Part shown: positions 41,654 to 50,885 of the stretch, piece by piece | Layout of the letters: every line of letters begins with the position of its first letter | How positions within the stretch are numbered: position 1 is the stretch's first letter | Source of the DNA: an uncultured Coriobacteriales bacterium | Lineage (GTDB): Bacteria; Actinomycetota; Coriobacteriia; Coriobacteriales; UMGS124 | Length of the DNA: 58,488 nucleotides | Assembly (NCBI GenBank): GCA_902464015.1 | Contig: CABQHM010000017.1 | Span: 1 to 58,488, forward strand | Direction of reading: 5' to 3' | Program-made: the position numbers and the translations under genes | Notes under the pieces: model-generated | What the model saw: the letters and a program-made list of their open reading frames with translations, nothing else | Databases searched by the model: none | Told to the model about the DNA's origin: nothing

Positions 41654-44308
41654 TTACTCGACCGAGTCGGGCTCGACGGGGACGTCTTCGGGGCTCGTCG
41701 CCCTCTGCGCACGTGCCTTGGCCGAAGCCTCCTCATCCTTTGCAACCACGATGTTGCCGTCGTTGTCGACGTCGACACGCACCACGTCGTTCTCAGAGAG
41801 CTTGCCGTCGATGATGAGGTTCGCGATGCCGTCGACCACCTTGTTCTGGATGAGACGACGCAGCGGACGGGCACCGAACGCAGGGTCAAGGCCGCCCAGG
41901 CTAAGGGCGTCCATGGCGCTGGGCGTCACGGTCATGCTGAGACGCTCGCGAGCAAGGCGTTCGCGCACGTCGTCAAGCTGCAGGTCGACAATGCGCTCGA
42001 TGTCGGCGTAGCCCAGCGAGTTGAAGTACACCACATCGTCGATACGGTTGACGAACTCCGGGCGGAAGGCCTGCTTGAGCACCTCTTGCATCTTCTGCTG
42101 CAGCTCGTCTTTGCCCGTGGTCTCCAGAATGAACTGCGAACCCAGGTTGCTCGTCATGATGATGATGGCGTTCTTGAAGCTCACCACGCGGCCCTGGCCG
42201 TCGGTAAGCCTGCCGTCGTCGAGCACCTGGAGCAACACGTTGAAGACGTCGGGATGCGCCTTCTCAAGCTCGTCGAGCAGAACCACGGTGTAGGGGTGAC
42301 GGCGCACGGCCTCGGTAAGCTGACCGCCCTCGTCGTAACCCACGTATCCCGGAGGGGCACCGATGAGGCGCTGCACGCTGAACTTCTCCATGTACTCGCT
42401 CATGTCGATACGCACCATGGCGCGCTCATCATCGAACAAGGCCTCTGCCAGCGCCTTTGCCAGCTCGGTCTTGCCGACGCCGGTGGGACCCATGAACAGG
42501 AAGCTGCCCAGGGGACGGTCGGGGTCAGACAAGCCCGCACGAGAACGACGCACGGCGCTCGCCACGGCGTGGACGGCCTCGTCCTGACCGATGACGCGCT
42601 CCTTGAGGTGCTCCTCGAGGTGACGGAGCTTCTCCATGTCGCCCTGCATCATCTTCGACACGGGCACGCCCGTCCAGGCGCTCACCACAGCGGCGATCTC
42701 GTCCGCAGTGACCTCTTCCTTGAGATTGGCACCGGCTTCCTGCTTGGCACGCAGGCGCTGCTCGGCGTCGCGGTAGTCGGCCTCAAGCTTCGGGATTGTG
42801 GAGTAGCGCAGCTCGGAGGCACGCATGAGGTCGCCGGAACGCGTGGCGCGCTCCTCCTCGATGCGGGCCTCATCAATCTGGCTCTTGAGCTGTTGCACCA
42901 GGTCGATGATACCCTTCTCGTTCTGCCAGGCTGCCTTGGCGGCGTCGAGCTTCTCGCGAGCGTCGGCAATCTCGTGGCGCAGGGTCTGCAGGCGCTCGGC
43001 GCTGGCCTCGTCGTCCTCCTTCATGAGCGCCTGCTCCTCGATCTGCATCTGAGTGAGCTGGCGCTCCTGAGCGTCAATGTCGCTGGGCATGGAGTCAAGC
43101 TCCATCCTCAGGCGGCTGCCGGCCTCATCGACCAGGTCGATTGCCTTGTCGGGCAGGAAACGGTCGGTGATGTAGCGGTCGGAGAGCTGGGCTGCGGCCA
43201 CAAGCGCCGAGTCGGTGATGCGCACGCCGTGGTGGATCTCGTACTTCTCCTTAATGCCACGCAGGATGGAGATGGTGTCCTCCACCGTGGGCTGGTCGAC
43301 CATGACAGGCTGGAAACGCCTGGCAAGAGCGGCATCCTTCTCGATGTACTTGCGATACTCGTCAAGCGTCGTGGCGCCGATGGCATGCAGCTCGCCACGG
43401 GCAAGAGCGGGCTTCAAGATGTTGGAGGCATCCATGGAGCCGCCCGAGGCGCCGGCGCCCACGATGGTGTGCAGCTCATCGATGAACAGAATGACGTTGC
43501 CGCCGGCCGCCGCGACCTCCTTAAGCACGGCCTTCAGACGGTCCTCGAACTCGCCACGGTATTTGGCGCCTGCCACCATGGCGCTCATGTCAAGCTCGAT
43601 GAGCTCGCGGTCACGCAGGGTCGAAGGCACGTCGCCAGCAACGATGCGCTGCGCGAGGCCCTCGACGATAGCCGTCTTGCCGGTACCAGGCTCGCCGATG
43701 AGCACGGGGTTGTTCTTCGTGCGGCGCGAAAGCACCTGCACCGTGTGACGAATCTCCTCGACACGGCCGATGACCGGGTCGAGCTTGCCCTCGCGGGCCA
43801 GGTCGGTCAGGTTGCGACCATACTGCTTGAGTGCCTCAAACTGGGGCTTGCTCTCGGCATCGGTCACGCGCGAATCGCCGCGGAGCTGCTCGTAGGCGTC
43901 CTGCACGCGCTTGGCCGTCACACCGGCGTCGTTCAGGATGCGACCGGCGTCACCCTTGTCGCCTGCAAGCGCGATAAGCAGGTGCTCGGTGGTGGCAAAC
44001 GAGTCGCCCATCTTCGAGGCGAGCTTCTGCGAAGCATCGAGCACGCGCATGAGCCCCTGGCTCATGCCGGCCTGGGAGCCGCCACTCACGCGAGGCTGAC
44101 TTGCCAGCTTCTCGTCAACGACAGCCTTGAGCTGGGCGGGGTCTGCGCCCACGCGCTCGATGATGGCATCGAGGTTGCGCTCAGAACTCTCAAGCAGGGC
44201 CTTTAATAGGTGAAGGCTTGTAACTTCTGAAGCCTCCATGTCGGAGGCAACGCCCACGGCTTCCTGCAAAGCGGCCTGGGCGGTCATTGCGAATTTGTCA
44301 ATCCTCAT
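41654..44308 (-). CDS. clpB: ATP-dependent chaperone ClpB
   Basis: 884 aa. ClpB, a hexameric AAA+ disaggregase, works with DnaK/DnaJ/GrpE to pull proteins out of aggregates. An N-terminal Clp domain is followed by AAA-1 (Walker A GEPGTGKTA, Walker B VILFIDELHTIVGAG), a coiled-coil middle domain at ~400-530 rich in Glu/Arg/Leu, and AAA-2 (GPTGVGKTE, EYMEKFSVQRLIGAPPGYVG). I use the ATG at 44308 (MRIDKFA); a GTG at 44317 overlaps the hspR stop as GTGA and is an alternative. Last gene of the heat-shock cluster, directly after hspR. Confidence 0.96.
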   Translation of the reverse strand: MRIDKFAMTAQAALQEAVGVASDMEASEVTSLHLLKALLESSERNLDAIIERVGADPAQLKAVVDEKLASQPRVSGGSQAGMSQGLMRVLDASQKLASKMGDSFATTEHLLIALAGDKGDAGRILNDAGVTAKRVQDAYEQLRGDSRVTDAESKPQFEALKQYGRNLTDLAREGKLDPVIGRVEEIRHTVQVLSRRTKNNPVLIGEPGTGKTAIVEGLAQRIVAGDVPSTLRDRELIELDMSAMVAGAKYRGEFEDRLKAVLKEVAAAGGNVILFIDELHTIVGAGASGGSMDASNILKPALARGELHAIGATTLDEYRKYIEKDAALARRFQPVMVDQPTVEDTISILRGIKEKYEIHHGVRITDSALVAAAQLSDRYITDRFLPDKAIDLVDEAGSRLRMELDSMPSDIDAQERQLTQMQIEEQALMKEDDEASAERLQTLRHEIADAREKLDAAKAAWQNEKGIIDLVQQLKSQIDEARIEEERATRSGDLMRASELRYSTIPKLEADYRDAEQRLRAKQEAGANLKEEVTADEIAAVVSAWTGVPVSKMMQGDMEKLRHLEEHLKERVIGQDEAVHAVASAVRRSRAGLSDPDRPLGSFLFMGPTGVGKTELAKALAEALFDDERAMVRIDMSEYMEKFSVQRLIGAPPGYVGYDEGGQLTEAVRRHPYTVVLLDELEKAHPDVFNVLLQVLDDGRLTDGQGRVVSFKNAIIIMTSNLGSQFILETTGKDELQQKMQEVLKQAFRPEFVNRIDDVVYFNSLGYADIERIVDLQLDDVRERLARERLSMTVTPSAMDALSLGGLDPAFGARPLRRLIQNKVVDGIANLIIDGKLSENDVVRVDVDNDGNIVVAKDEEASAKARAQRATSPEDVPVEPDSVE

Positions 44309-44313
44309 ATGTG

Positions 44314-44763
44314 TCACCCATCCTTCTCGGTGCCCATATCCTTCTTCTCAAGATCGGAAACTCCCGCCAGCAGCGCCAGCGGGCTCTTACCGCCCTCGGC
44401 ATACGGCATGAGGGCGGTGATGGTCTCGCGCATCCGATACTCGTGGACCTGTTCGCGCAGTTCCTTGATCTCGGCGCGCAGCTGCTCTATCTCGGCGTCG
44501 CGCTCATCCATCTGGGTCTTCATGTCCAGGATGCGCACAACGCCAGCAAGGTTGATGCCCTCGTCGGTCAGACGACCAATGAGGTCGAGCCGCTCGATAT
44601 CGGCCTGTGAGTACAGGCGCGTGTTGCCCGAGCTGCGGCGCGGATTCACCAGACCCTTGCTCTCGTAGATGCGCAGGGTCTGGGGATGCATGCCGGTGAG
44701 CTCGGCGGCAACCGAGATCATGTACAGCGGGCGGTTTCTCTCGTCGTCGTTTCTCGAGGGCAT
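44314..44763 (-). CDS. hspR: Heat-shock repressor HspR (MerR family)
   Basis: 149 aa. The MerR-type winged helix at ~14-80 (YMISVAAELTGMHPQTLRIY, then ESKGLVNPRRSSGNTRLYS) is followed by a coiled coil (MDERDAEIEQLRAEIKELRE) and a charged tail. HspR represses the dnaK operon and clpB in Actinomycetota by binding HAIR sites and uses DnaK as co-repressor. It starts 6 bases after dnaJ and abuts clpB, so it is in the operon it should control. I could not find a clear HAIR dyad (CTTGAGT-N7-ACTCAAG) upstream of dnaK. Confidence 0.94.
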   Translation of the reverse strand: MPSRNDDERNRPLYMISVAAELTGMHPQTLRIYESKGLVNPRRSSGNTRLYSQADIERLDLIGRLTDEGINLAGVVRILDMKTQMDERDAEIEQLRAEIKELREQVHEYRMRETITALMPYAEGGKSPLALLAGVSDLEKKDMGTEKDG

Positions 44764-44769
44764 CTTGGA

Positions 44770-45729
44770 TTACCTCTTATCCTTGAGCGCGCCGCGAGGG
44801 TCACGCTTGTCATGGTCGCGCAGGCGCTCGAGTGCCTCGCGCTCCTCATCGGTCAGGTCGCGGGGCACAGCGATGGCAATCTTCACGTAGAAGGAGCCGG
44901 TCGAGCCCTTGTGCTTCACGTCGGGGGCGCCCATGCCCTTGAACCTGAAAACCTTGCCAGACTGGGTGCCGGCGGGAATCTTGAGCTTGAGGTCCTTGCC
45001 GTTAGGGGCAGGCACAACGACCTCCGCACCCAGGCACGCCTCGTACACACTCACAGGCAGGTCCATATGGATGTCGGCCCCGTCGCGGGTGTAGAAGGGG
45101 TGCGCCGCCACGCGCGTGGTCACCACGAGGTCGCCGCGGGCTCCGCCCTGCGAGCCATACTCGCCGCGTTCACGGTAACGCAGCTTGCCGCCGTCAACGG
45201 CACCTGCGGGAATCTTGACAGTGAGCGTCTCGGTCGTACCCGTGGAGGGGATGCGGTAGCTCACCTTGCGCGAGACGCCCTCCAAGGCCTCCTTGAACGA
45301 GACCTCCACGCTCATGGTCAGGTCGCTGCCGCGCTGCGGACGGGGCTGACCCCAACCGTTGAACCCACCGAAACCGGTGGTCTGCGGATCCCACTCGGTG
45401 CCAAAGGCGCCCTCACCGTGCAGGATGGAGTCGATGATGGACTGCCAGTCCATGCCTGCCCCACCCGTGTAGCTGTAGCTGCCACCGCCGGCGCCGGGGT
45501 TGCCGCCCATGAATGCGCCGTACTTGAGCGCCTTGTCGTACTCTGCACGCTTCTTGGGGTCGGAGAGAACTTCGTAGGCCTGGCTGACCTGCTTGAACTC
45601 CTCTTCGTCACCGCCTGCGTCAGGGTGAAGCTTCACGGCAAGCTTGCGGAACGCCTTCTTGATTTCGTCGTCGGATGCCTTTTCGTCGACACCCAGGACT
45701 TCGTATAAGGTCTTCTGAGTCGATGCCAT
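44770..45729 (-). CDS. dnaJ: DnaJ-like co-chaperone (no zinc finger, CbpA type)
   Basis: 319 aa. N-terminal J domain (TLYEVLGVDEKASDDEIKKA) with the HPD motif in LHPDAGG that stimulates DnaK ATPase. A Gly-rich stretch follows (GGNPGAGGGSYSYTGGAG), then two C-terminal β-domains (LTMSVEVSFKEALEGVSRKV; LVVTTRVAAHPFYTRDGADI). The Cys-rich zinc-finger domain of classical DnaJ is missing, so it is the type II/CbpA class. AAGGAGGGTG precedes the ATG at 45729. It is separated from grpE by 425 bases of repeats and a hairpin, and followed closely by hspR. Confidence 0.94.
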   Translation of the reverse strand: MASTQKTLYEVLGVDEKASDDEIKKAFRKLAVKLHPDAGGDEEEFKQVSQAYEVLSDPKKRAEYDKALKYGAFMGGNPGAGGGSYSYTGGAGMDWQSIIDSILHGEGAFGTEWDPQTTGFGGFNGWGQPRPQRGSDLTMSVEVSFKEALEGVSRKVSYRIPSTGTTETLTVKIPAGAVDGGKLRYRERGEYGSQGGARGDLVVTTRVAAHPFYTRDGADIHMDLPVSVYEACLGAEVVVPAPNGKDLKLKIPAGTQSGKVFRFKGMGAPDVKHKGSTGSFYVKIAIAVPRDLTDEEREALERLRDHDKRDPRGALKDKR

Positions 45730-45760
45730 GATGAACACCCTCCTTCCAAAAGTATGAAGC

Positions 45761-45872
45761 GGAACCTGATGCGCCGCGTTCTCCACGGGACTCGTCGCAA
45801 GACCAGCTCCGTGCGCGGGACCTAGAGTACTCCAGTACACGTCGGCCCCGCGCGCCTTGCGCATCAGAACCC
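45761..45872 (-). repeat. Dispersed hairpin repeat module D
   Basis: Outer stem TGATGCGC/GCGCATCA (45767-45774/45859-45866). Inner stem 10 bp with one G-T (GCGCGGGACC at 45813-45822 facing GGCCCCGCGC at 45844-45853). Apical GTAC-TCCA-GTAC. The flanks read GGAACC and GAACCC. Contains the same ~30-base insertion as module A. Lies in the dnaJ leader, beginning about 30 bases upstream of the start codon. Confidence 0.8.
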
Positions 45873-45900
45873 GCGTCGGTTAAGGCGGAACCTGATGCGC
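45866..45900. repeat. 35-bp direct repeat linking modules D and C (copy 1)
   Basis: AGAACCCGCGTCGGTTAAGG then CGGAACCTGATGCGC. Copy 2 lies at 45980-46014 and differs by one base (GGAGCC). The repeats bracket module C and include its borders. Confidence 0.85.
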
Positions 45901-45986
45901 CGCGTTCCGCGGGACCTAGAGTACCGCCGTAGGCCAAAGGCCCGCACCGCGCACGTCGGCATCGCGCGCCTTGCGCATCAGAACCC
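45887..45986 (-). repeat. Dispersed hairpin repeat module C
   Basis: Outer stem TGATGCGC/GCGCATCA (45893-45900/45973-45980), flanks GGAACC and GAACCC. Read on the minus strand, the core runs AAGGCGCGCGATGCCGACG, then GGTGCGGGCCTTTGGCC and GGAACGCG, as in module A and R1. The inner stem is only partly paired (CGCG and CC ends). A truncated third copy begins at 46001 (GGAGCCTGATGCGC). Confidence 0.78.
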
Positions 45987-46064
45987 GCGTCGGTTAAGGC
46001 GGAGCCTGATGCGCGGCCGCGTGCAGGCATCAGGGCGCCTTTGGGAATGCCTCTTGAGCTTGAC

Positions 46065-46101
46065 AAAGGCCGCGTCGGAAGAACTCTCCGGCGCGGCCTT
46101 T
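46065..46101. terminator. Strong hairpin between grpE and dnaJ
   Basis: AAAGGCCGCGTCGG and CCGGCGCGGCCTTT (46065-46078/46088-46101) pair with one mismatch. The T-runs are short on both strands (TTTG). Within the heat-shock operon it could cause partial termination, lowering dnaJ-hspR-clpB relative to dnaK-grpE, or stabilise mRNA ends after processing. Confidence 0.55.
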
Positions 46102-46154
46102 GCTCGTTTACGTTGGTGCGTCTCCTTGGAAGCGCAACGCCCTGCGGCCTTGCG

Positions 46155-46807
46155 CTACTCCTCGGTAGCCGCAGGTTGGGCCGGGCCGCCCTTGGCAACC
46201 GTGACCATCGCGGTGCGGATGACGCGTCCGCCCATGCGATACCCCTTCTGGTACACGTCCTTCACGGTGTTGTCGGGTACCGTGGGGTCGGGCACTTGGG
46301 CGATGGCCTGGTGGTCGTTCATGTCGAACGGCTGGCCGGCTGGGTCGATAGCCTCAACGCCCGAGCGATGCAGGACGTCGATAAGCTTGTCGTACACGGC
46401 ACGAACGCCGCTCACGAACTCGCCGTACGCGCCTTCCGGGTTGGACTGGGCGGCGTGGTCAAGAGAGCGCTCCATGTCGTCGACCACAGGAAGGAGCTTC
46501 ATGACGAGGTCCTCCGTGGCACGGGCCTTCTCTTCCTCGCGCTCACGTGCGGTGCGCTTGCGGAAGTTGTCCCACTCGGCCTGCAGACGCAGGAACTTGT
46601 CGTTGGCGGCAGCGGCGTCGGCGCGCGCCTTCTCGATGTCTGCCATCGAGAAAACCTCGTCGACCGCGTCGGCAACGGCCTGCTCGTCTACCTGCTGACC
46701 GTCTTGCTCCTCAGCCTCGATGACCTGGGCCTCAACGGGCATCTCCTCAACGGGGAGCGCCTCGTCGGCACCCTGAGTCTCGGGCTTGTTTCCGTCGGCG
46801 GGCATCA

Positions 46808-46808
<1 letters not shown>
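46155..46808 (-). CDS. grpE: GrpE nucleotide exchange factor
   Basis: 217 aa. GrpE releases ADP from DnaK. An acidic, unstructured N-terminus (~60 residues; EMPVEAQVIEAEEQDGQQ) precedes the long dimer helix (AAANDKFLRLQAEWDNFRKR) and the C-terminal β-wing (VFDMNDHQ-like PFDMNDHQAIAQVPD, then VYQKGYRMGGRVIRTAMVTV). The ATG overlaps the dnaK stop (TAATG), a classic coupled junction. It is followed by 425 bases without a gene before dnaJ, which is unusual inside this operon. Confidence 0.96.
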
Positions 46809-48730
<1,922 letters not shown>

Positions 48731-48808
48731 GATGTAACCTCTCTTCAGTAGATGGCGGGCCTCTTCCACCGCTTCTCCGGTGGGGTTACCCTTCCTTGAT
48801 CGAAAGGC

Positions 48809-48814
48809 ATTATA
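48809..48814 (-). promoter_or_regulatory. Probable -10 box of the dnaK operon
   Basis: A consensus TATAAT on the minus strand, about 80 bases upstream of the dnaK ATG. The best -35 candidate is TTGTAT at 19-bp spacing. I see neither a CIRCE element nor a complete HAIR dyad around it. Confidence 0.5.
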
Positions 48815-48896
48815 TCCCGTTTACTGCGGAGGCATACAAAATCTAAGTCTCTTCATATAACATTTTTTGATTATGATTCTGAAAGGGTGTCAAACC

Positions 48897-49463
48897 ATGG
48901 GCAATGGAACAAAAGCGCAGGCACAGGGCACAAGACTGACCGAATCCGATGTGGAGGCCATCTACATGGAGCGCACAAATGACGAACTTGAGAGCCTCGC
49001 CGAGGAAGGTTTTATCACATCGGGCAACGCTTTTTGCCGCGTGCTGCTCGTGAAGGGAAGGCCCGGCCCGGCCGAGACGAACGGCAGCGACTTGCTGTCC
49101 GGTGCCGACGGCGAGGCCCTGCGGGCGGGGCTTGCGCGACTGGGCTGGAAAGAGAGTGACTGGGCCGGCCTTGCAACGTTTTTAGGACAGGACGGCTTTC
49201 CCCAGGCCGACCCGGCCGACCTGGCCGTGGCGGTGGAAGTGTTCGACCCAGAGTGCGTCGTGGCGCTCGATTCCCCCGCCGCCCGCAACCTGGCCCTTGC
49301 CTGGGGGTTGCCCGAGCCGCTGCCGGCAGGCAAGGTCGAGCGCGTGTTCGGCCGGCGCGTCTTGGCAATGGGAGGCTTCGAGGCGGCCTTGGCCAGCCAA
49401 GATGGGAAGAAAGAGATGTGGCGTCGACTTCGCCAGCTCCCCCCTCTCCCCTCCCCTTTGTAA
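48897..49463 (+). CDS. Hypothetical protein, possible distant uracil-DNA glycosylase fold
   Basis: 188 aa; AAAGGGTG precedes the ATG. Pattern stretches AFCRVLLVKGRPGPAETNGS, LLSGADGEALRAGLARLGW and DPECVVALDSPAARNLALAW resemble the order of the glycosylase family 4/5 fold (a GExPG-like loop, a 'G..G..L' turn and a late VALG..A strand). The catalytic signatures are not intact, so activity cannot be claimed. No signal peptide or helix anchor. It is divergent from dnaK, and a repeat module starts 7 bases after its stop. Confidence 0.5.
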   Translation: MGNGTKAQAQGTRLTESDVEAIYMERTNDELESLAEEGFITSGNAFCRVLLVKGRPGPAETNGSDLLSGADGEALRAGLARLGWKESDWAGLATFLGQDGFPQADPADLAVAVEVFDPECVVALDSPAARNLALAWGLPEPLPAGKVERVFGRRVLAMGGFEAALASQDGKKEMWRRLRQLPPLPSPL

Positions 49464-49469
49464 GGATGC

Positions 49470-49570
49470 GGAACCTCGTCCGCTGCGTTCCACAGGTGCT
49501 CACGCGCGGTGCGCACCTGTGGTGTACATCTAGTACGCATCGCACCTGTGCGCCTTGCGGACGAGAACCC
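49470..49570 (-). repeat. Dispersed hairpin repeat module E
   Basis: Borders GGAACC and GAACCC. Outer stem TCGTCCGC/GCGGACGA (49476-49483/49557-49564), 8 bp. Inner stem CACAGGTGC/GCACCTGTG (49491-49499/49542-49550), 9 bp; a second GCACCTGTG sits inside at 49513-49521. On the minus strand the internal loop is AAGGCG opposite GAACGCA, as in module B. It directly follows the hypothetical gene. Confidence 0.83.
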
Positions 49571-49584
49571 GCGTTTGTATGGGC

Positions 49585-49604
49585 GGAACCTGGCCTGCTG
49601 CGTT
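49585..49604 (-). repeat. Half copy of the hairpin repeat
   Basis: GGAACCTGGCCTGCTGCGTT matches the border, outer stem and internal loop of module A (GCAGGCCAGGTTC on the other strand), but no partner arm follows. Separated from module E by a spacer resembling the one between C and D (CCCGCGTTTGTATGGGC). Confidence 0.65.
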
Positions 49605-49621
49605 TCGCACGCGCGAGGCAC

Positions 49622-49654
49622 AAAAAAGGCCGCTCGGTTGCCCGGGCGGCCTTT
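49622..49654 (-). terminator. Terminator of the 49685 ferredoxin gene
   Basis: GGCCGC (49628-49633) pairs with GCGGCC (49646-49651), extended by A-T pairs. AAAAAA at 49622-49627 reads as a T tract on the minus strand. About 30 bases past the ferredoxin stop. Confidence 0.75.
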
Positions 49655-49684
49655 GGGTGGTGCAGATGTCCTAGAAAGTCGAAG

Positions 49685-49867
49685 TTACTCGGCGATCTCG
49701 GTGATGGCGCCGACCGGGCACTCGTCCTGGCAGTTGGCGCAGCCGATGCAGTCGCCCTCGTTGACGACGGTGCAAACGTTGTCCTGGAGCTCGATGACGC
49801 CAGCGGGGCATGCGTCGATGCAAGCGCCGCAGCCGATGCAATCAGAAGCAGTGATAACAGGATGCAT
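49685..49867 (-). CDS. 2[4Fe-4S] ferredoxin
   Basis: 60 aa. Two cluster motifs, CIGCGACIDACPAG and CIGCANCQDECPVG, each CxxCxxCxxxCP, so it should hold two 4Fe-4S clusters of the clostridial type. It is a low-potential cytosolic electron carrier, fitting hydrogenase or pyruvate oxidation partners. The ATG at 49867 follows GAGGAGAGG. A second ferredoxin gene lies about 100 bases upstream on the same strand, and repeat scars lie between. Confidence 0.95.
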   Translation of the reverse strand: MHPVITASDCIGCGACIDACPAGVIELQDNVCTVVNEGDCIGCANCQDECPVGAITEIAE

Positions 49868-49941
49868 GAGTTTTCCTCTCCTCTTTTAGCCCGCCAACTC
49901 TAGCAGACCAGGTTCCTCTCACCAAAACACGGCCCTCACAC

Positions 49942-49956
49942 GATGCGCATCAGGTT
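49942..49956. repeat. Collapsed hairpin-repeat end (possible scar)
   Basis: GATGCGCATCAGGTT contains the perfect palindrome GATGCGCATC, which equals the two outer arms of modules C/D fused without their interior, followed by a GGTTC border. A second border-like CCAGGTTCC lies at 49908-49916. It looks like what would remain after precise loss of a module. Confidence 0.45.
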
Positions 49957-49969
49957 CCGCATCACACTA

Positions 49970-50164
49970 CTAGTCGTCGTCGTCGCAAATCTCGGTGATG
50001 GCGTTGACAGGACACTCCTCCTGGCACTCGCCGCAGCCCTTGCACTCGGACTCGTCAACGACGGTGCAGAAGCCGTCGTCGATCTCGATGGCGCCCGTGA
50101 CGCACACGTCAACGCAGGCGCCGCAGCCGATGCACTCGTCAGTGTCAATAATGGGGTAAGGCAT
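49970..50164 (-). CDS. 2[4Fe-4S] ferredoxin, second copy
   Basis: 64 aa. Motifs CIGCGACVDVCVTG and CKGCGECQEECPVN. The first cluster motif has Val in place of the usual Pro after the last Cys, which may shift its potential. Very acidic C-terminus (EICDDDD). Preceded by GAGAGGAGAG and an ATG at 50164. About half of its residues match the downstream ferredoxin, so the pair looks like an old tandem duplication. Divergent from nikR. Confidence 0.93.
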   Translation of the reverse strand: MPYPIIDTDECIGCGACVDVCVTGAIEIDDGFCTVVDESECKGCGECQEECPVNAITEICDDDD

Positions 50165-50455
50165 GAGTCTCTCCTCTCTCAACGGGCACAGGGCCCGCAA
50201 ATACTTTCTGAACACGGTAGCCCGTATTCCCGGCTGCGGCGCCTCCATACATCGCAGCCGTCAACGGCGGGTAGGGTAGCATGATTCTCCCCATGCACAA
50301 GTACCCCACAAAAATTCACGGTGAGTGGCATGAAGACTTTTTTGTACGGGAGGCTCGGGCATCGAGAACCCCACCTCGCCTACAAAGGATAGTGCTACGA
50401 TTACGCGGCTTTTTCACTCTCTGCCCGCGATGAGCTATCAACGGAGGATCAAGAC

Positions 50456-50884
50456 ATGTCTAGCGACCTCGTGCGCTTCAGCGTCGCCATGCCAGCGCTG
50501 CTCCTCGACGAGTTCGACCGTTACACCGCCCAGCGCGGCCTTTTGGTGAACCGTTCCGAGGCAATCCGCAACCTCATACGCGATGCCTTGGTCAACGAGG
50601 AGCTCGAGGACCCGGCGGCGCCGGTCGTGGGCTCCATCACGCTCGTGTACGACCTGCGCGTCCCCGAGCTCATGTCCAAGATTGCCAGCGTGGAGTCCAA
50701 CTACCCCGACGAGGTCGTCTCCTCCACGCATGTCCACCTTGAGCAGGGCGGTTGCATGGAAACCATCGCCGTGCGCGGCCTGGGCTACAAGGTGAAGGAG
50801 CTCTCCGACTGCCTCGCCGGCATCAAGGGGGTCTCGCACTGCAAGCTGACCGTGGTGGCGACCCTGTCGAGGATCGGGGGCTGA
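50456..50884 (+). CDS. nikR: NikR-like nickel-responsive regulator, first gene of the hyp operon
   Basis: 142 aa. The N-terminal ribbon-helix-helix (DLVRFSVAMPALLLDEFDRY, RSEAIRNLIRDAL) is followed by the ACT-like metal domain. His92, His94 and Cys100 (STHVHLEQGGC) match E. coli His87, His89 and Cys95. The fourth nickel ligand, E. coli His76, aligns with Ser81, and no other His is close. Hence metal binding may differ from the model protein. GGAGG precedes the ATG. hypF starts one base after its stop, so it is co-transcribed with the hydrogenase maturation genes and may autoregulate them. Confidence 0.88.
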   Translation: MSSDLVRFSVAMPALLLDEFDRYTAQRGLLVNRSEAIRNLIRDALVNEELEDPAAPVVGSITLVYDLRVPELMSKIASVESNYPDEVVSSTHVHLEQGGCMETIAVRGLGYKVKELSDCLAGIKGVSHCKLTVVATLSRIGG

Positions 50885-50885
50885 C

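Noticed and set aside
41394..46014. CRISPR-like array
   Set aside because: Repeats are long palindromic modules with repeated spacers, only a few per locus, and no cas genes occur. The spacers are alike rather than unique.
48731..48896. HAIR or CIRCE operator upstream of dnaK
   Set aside because: I searched by eye for CTTGAGT-N7-ACTCAAG and for the CIRCE dyad and found only isolated half-site-like strings. HspR control is assumed from gene order, not from a visible site.
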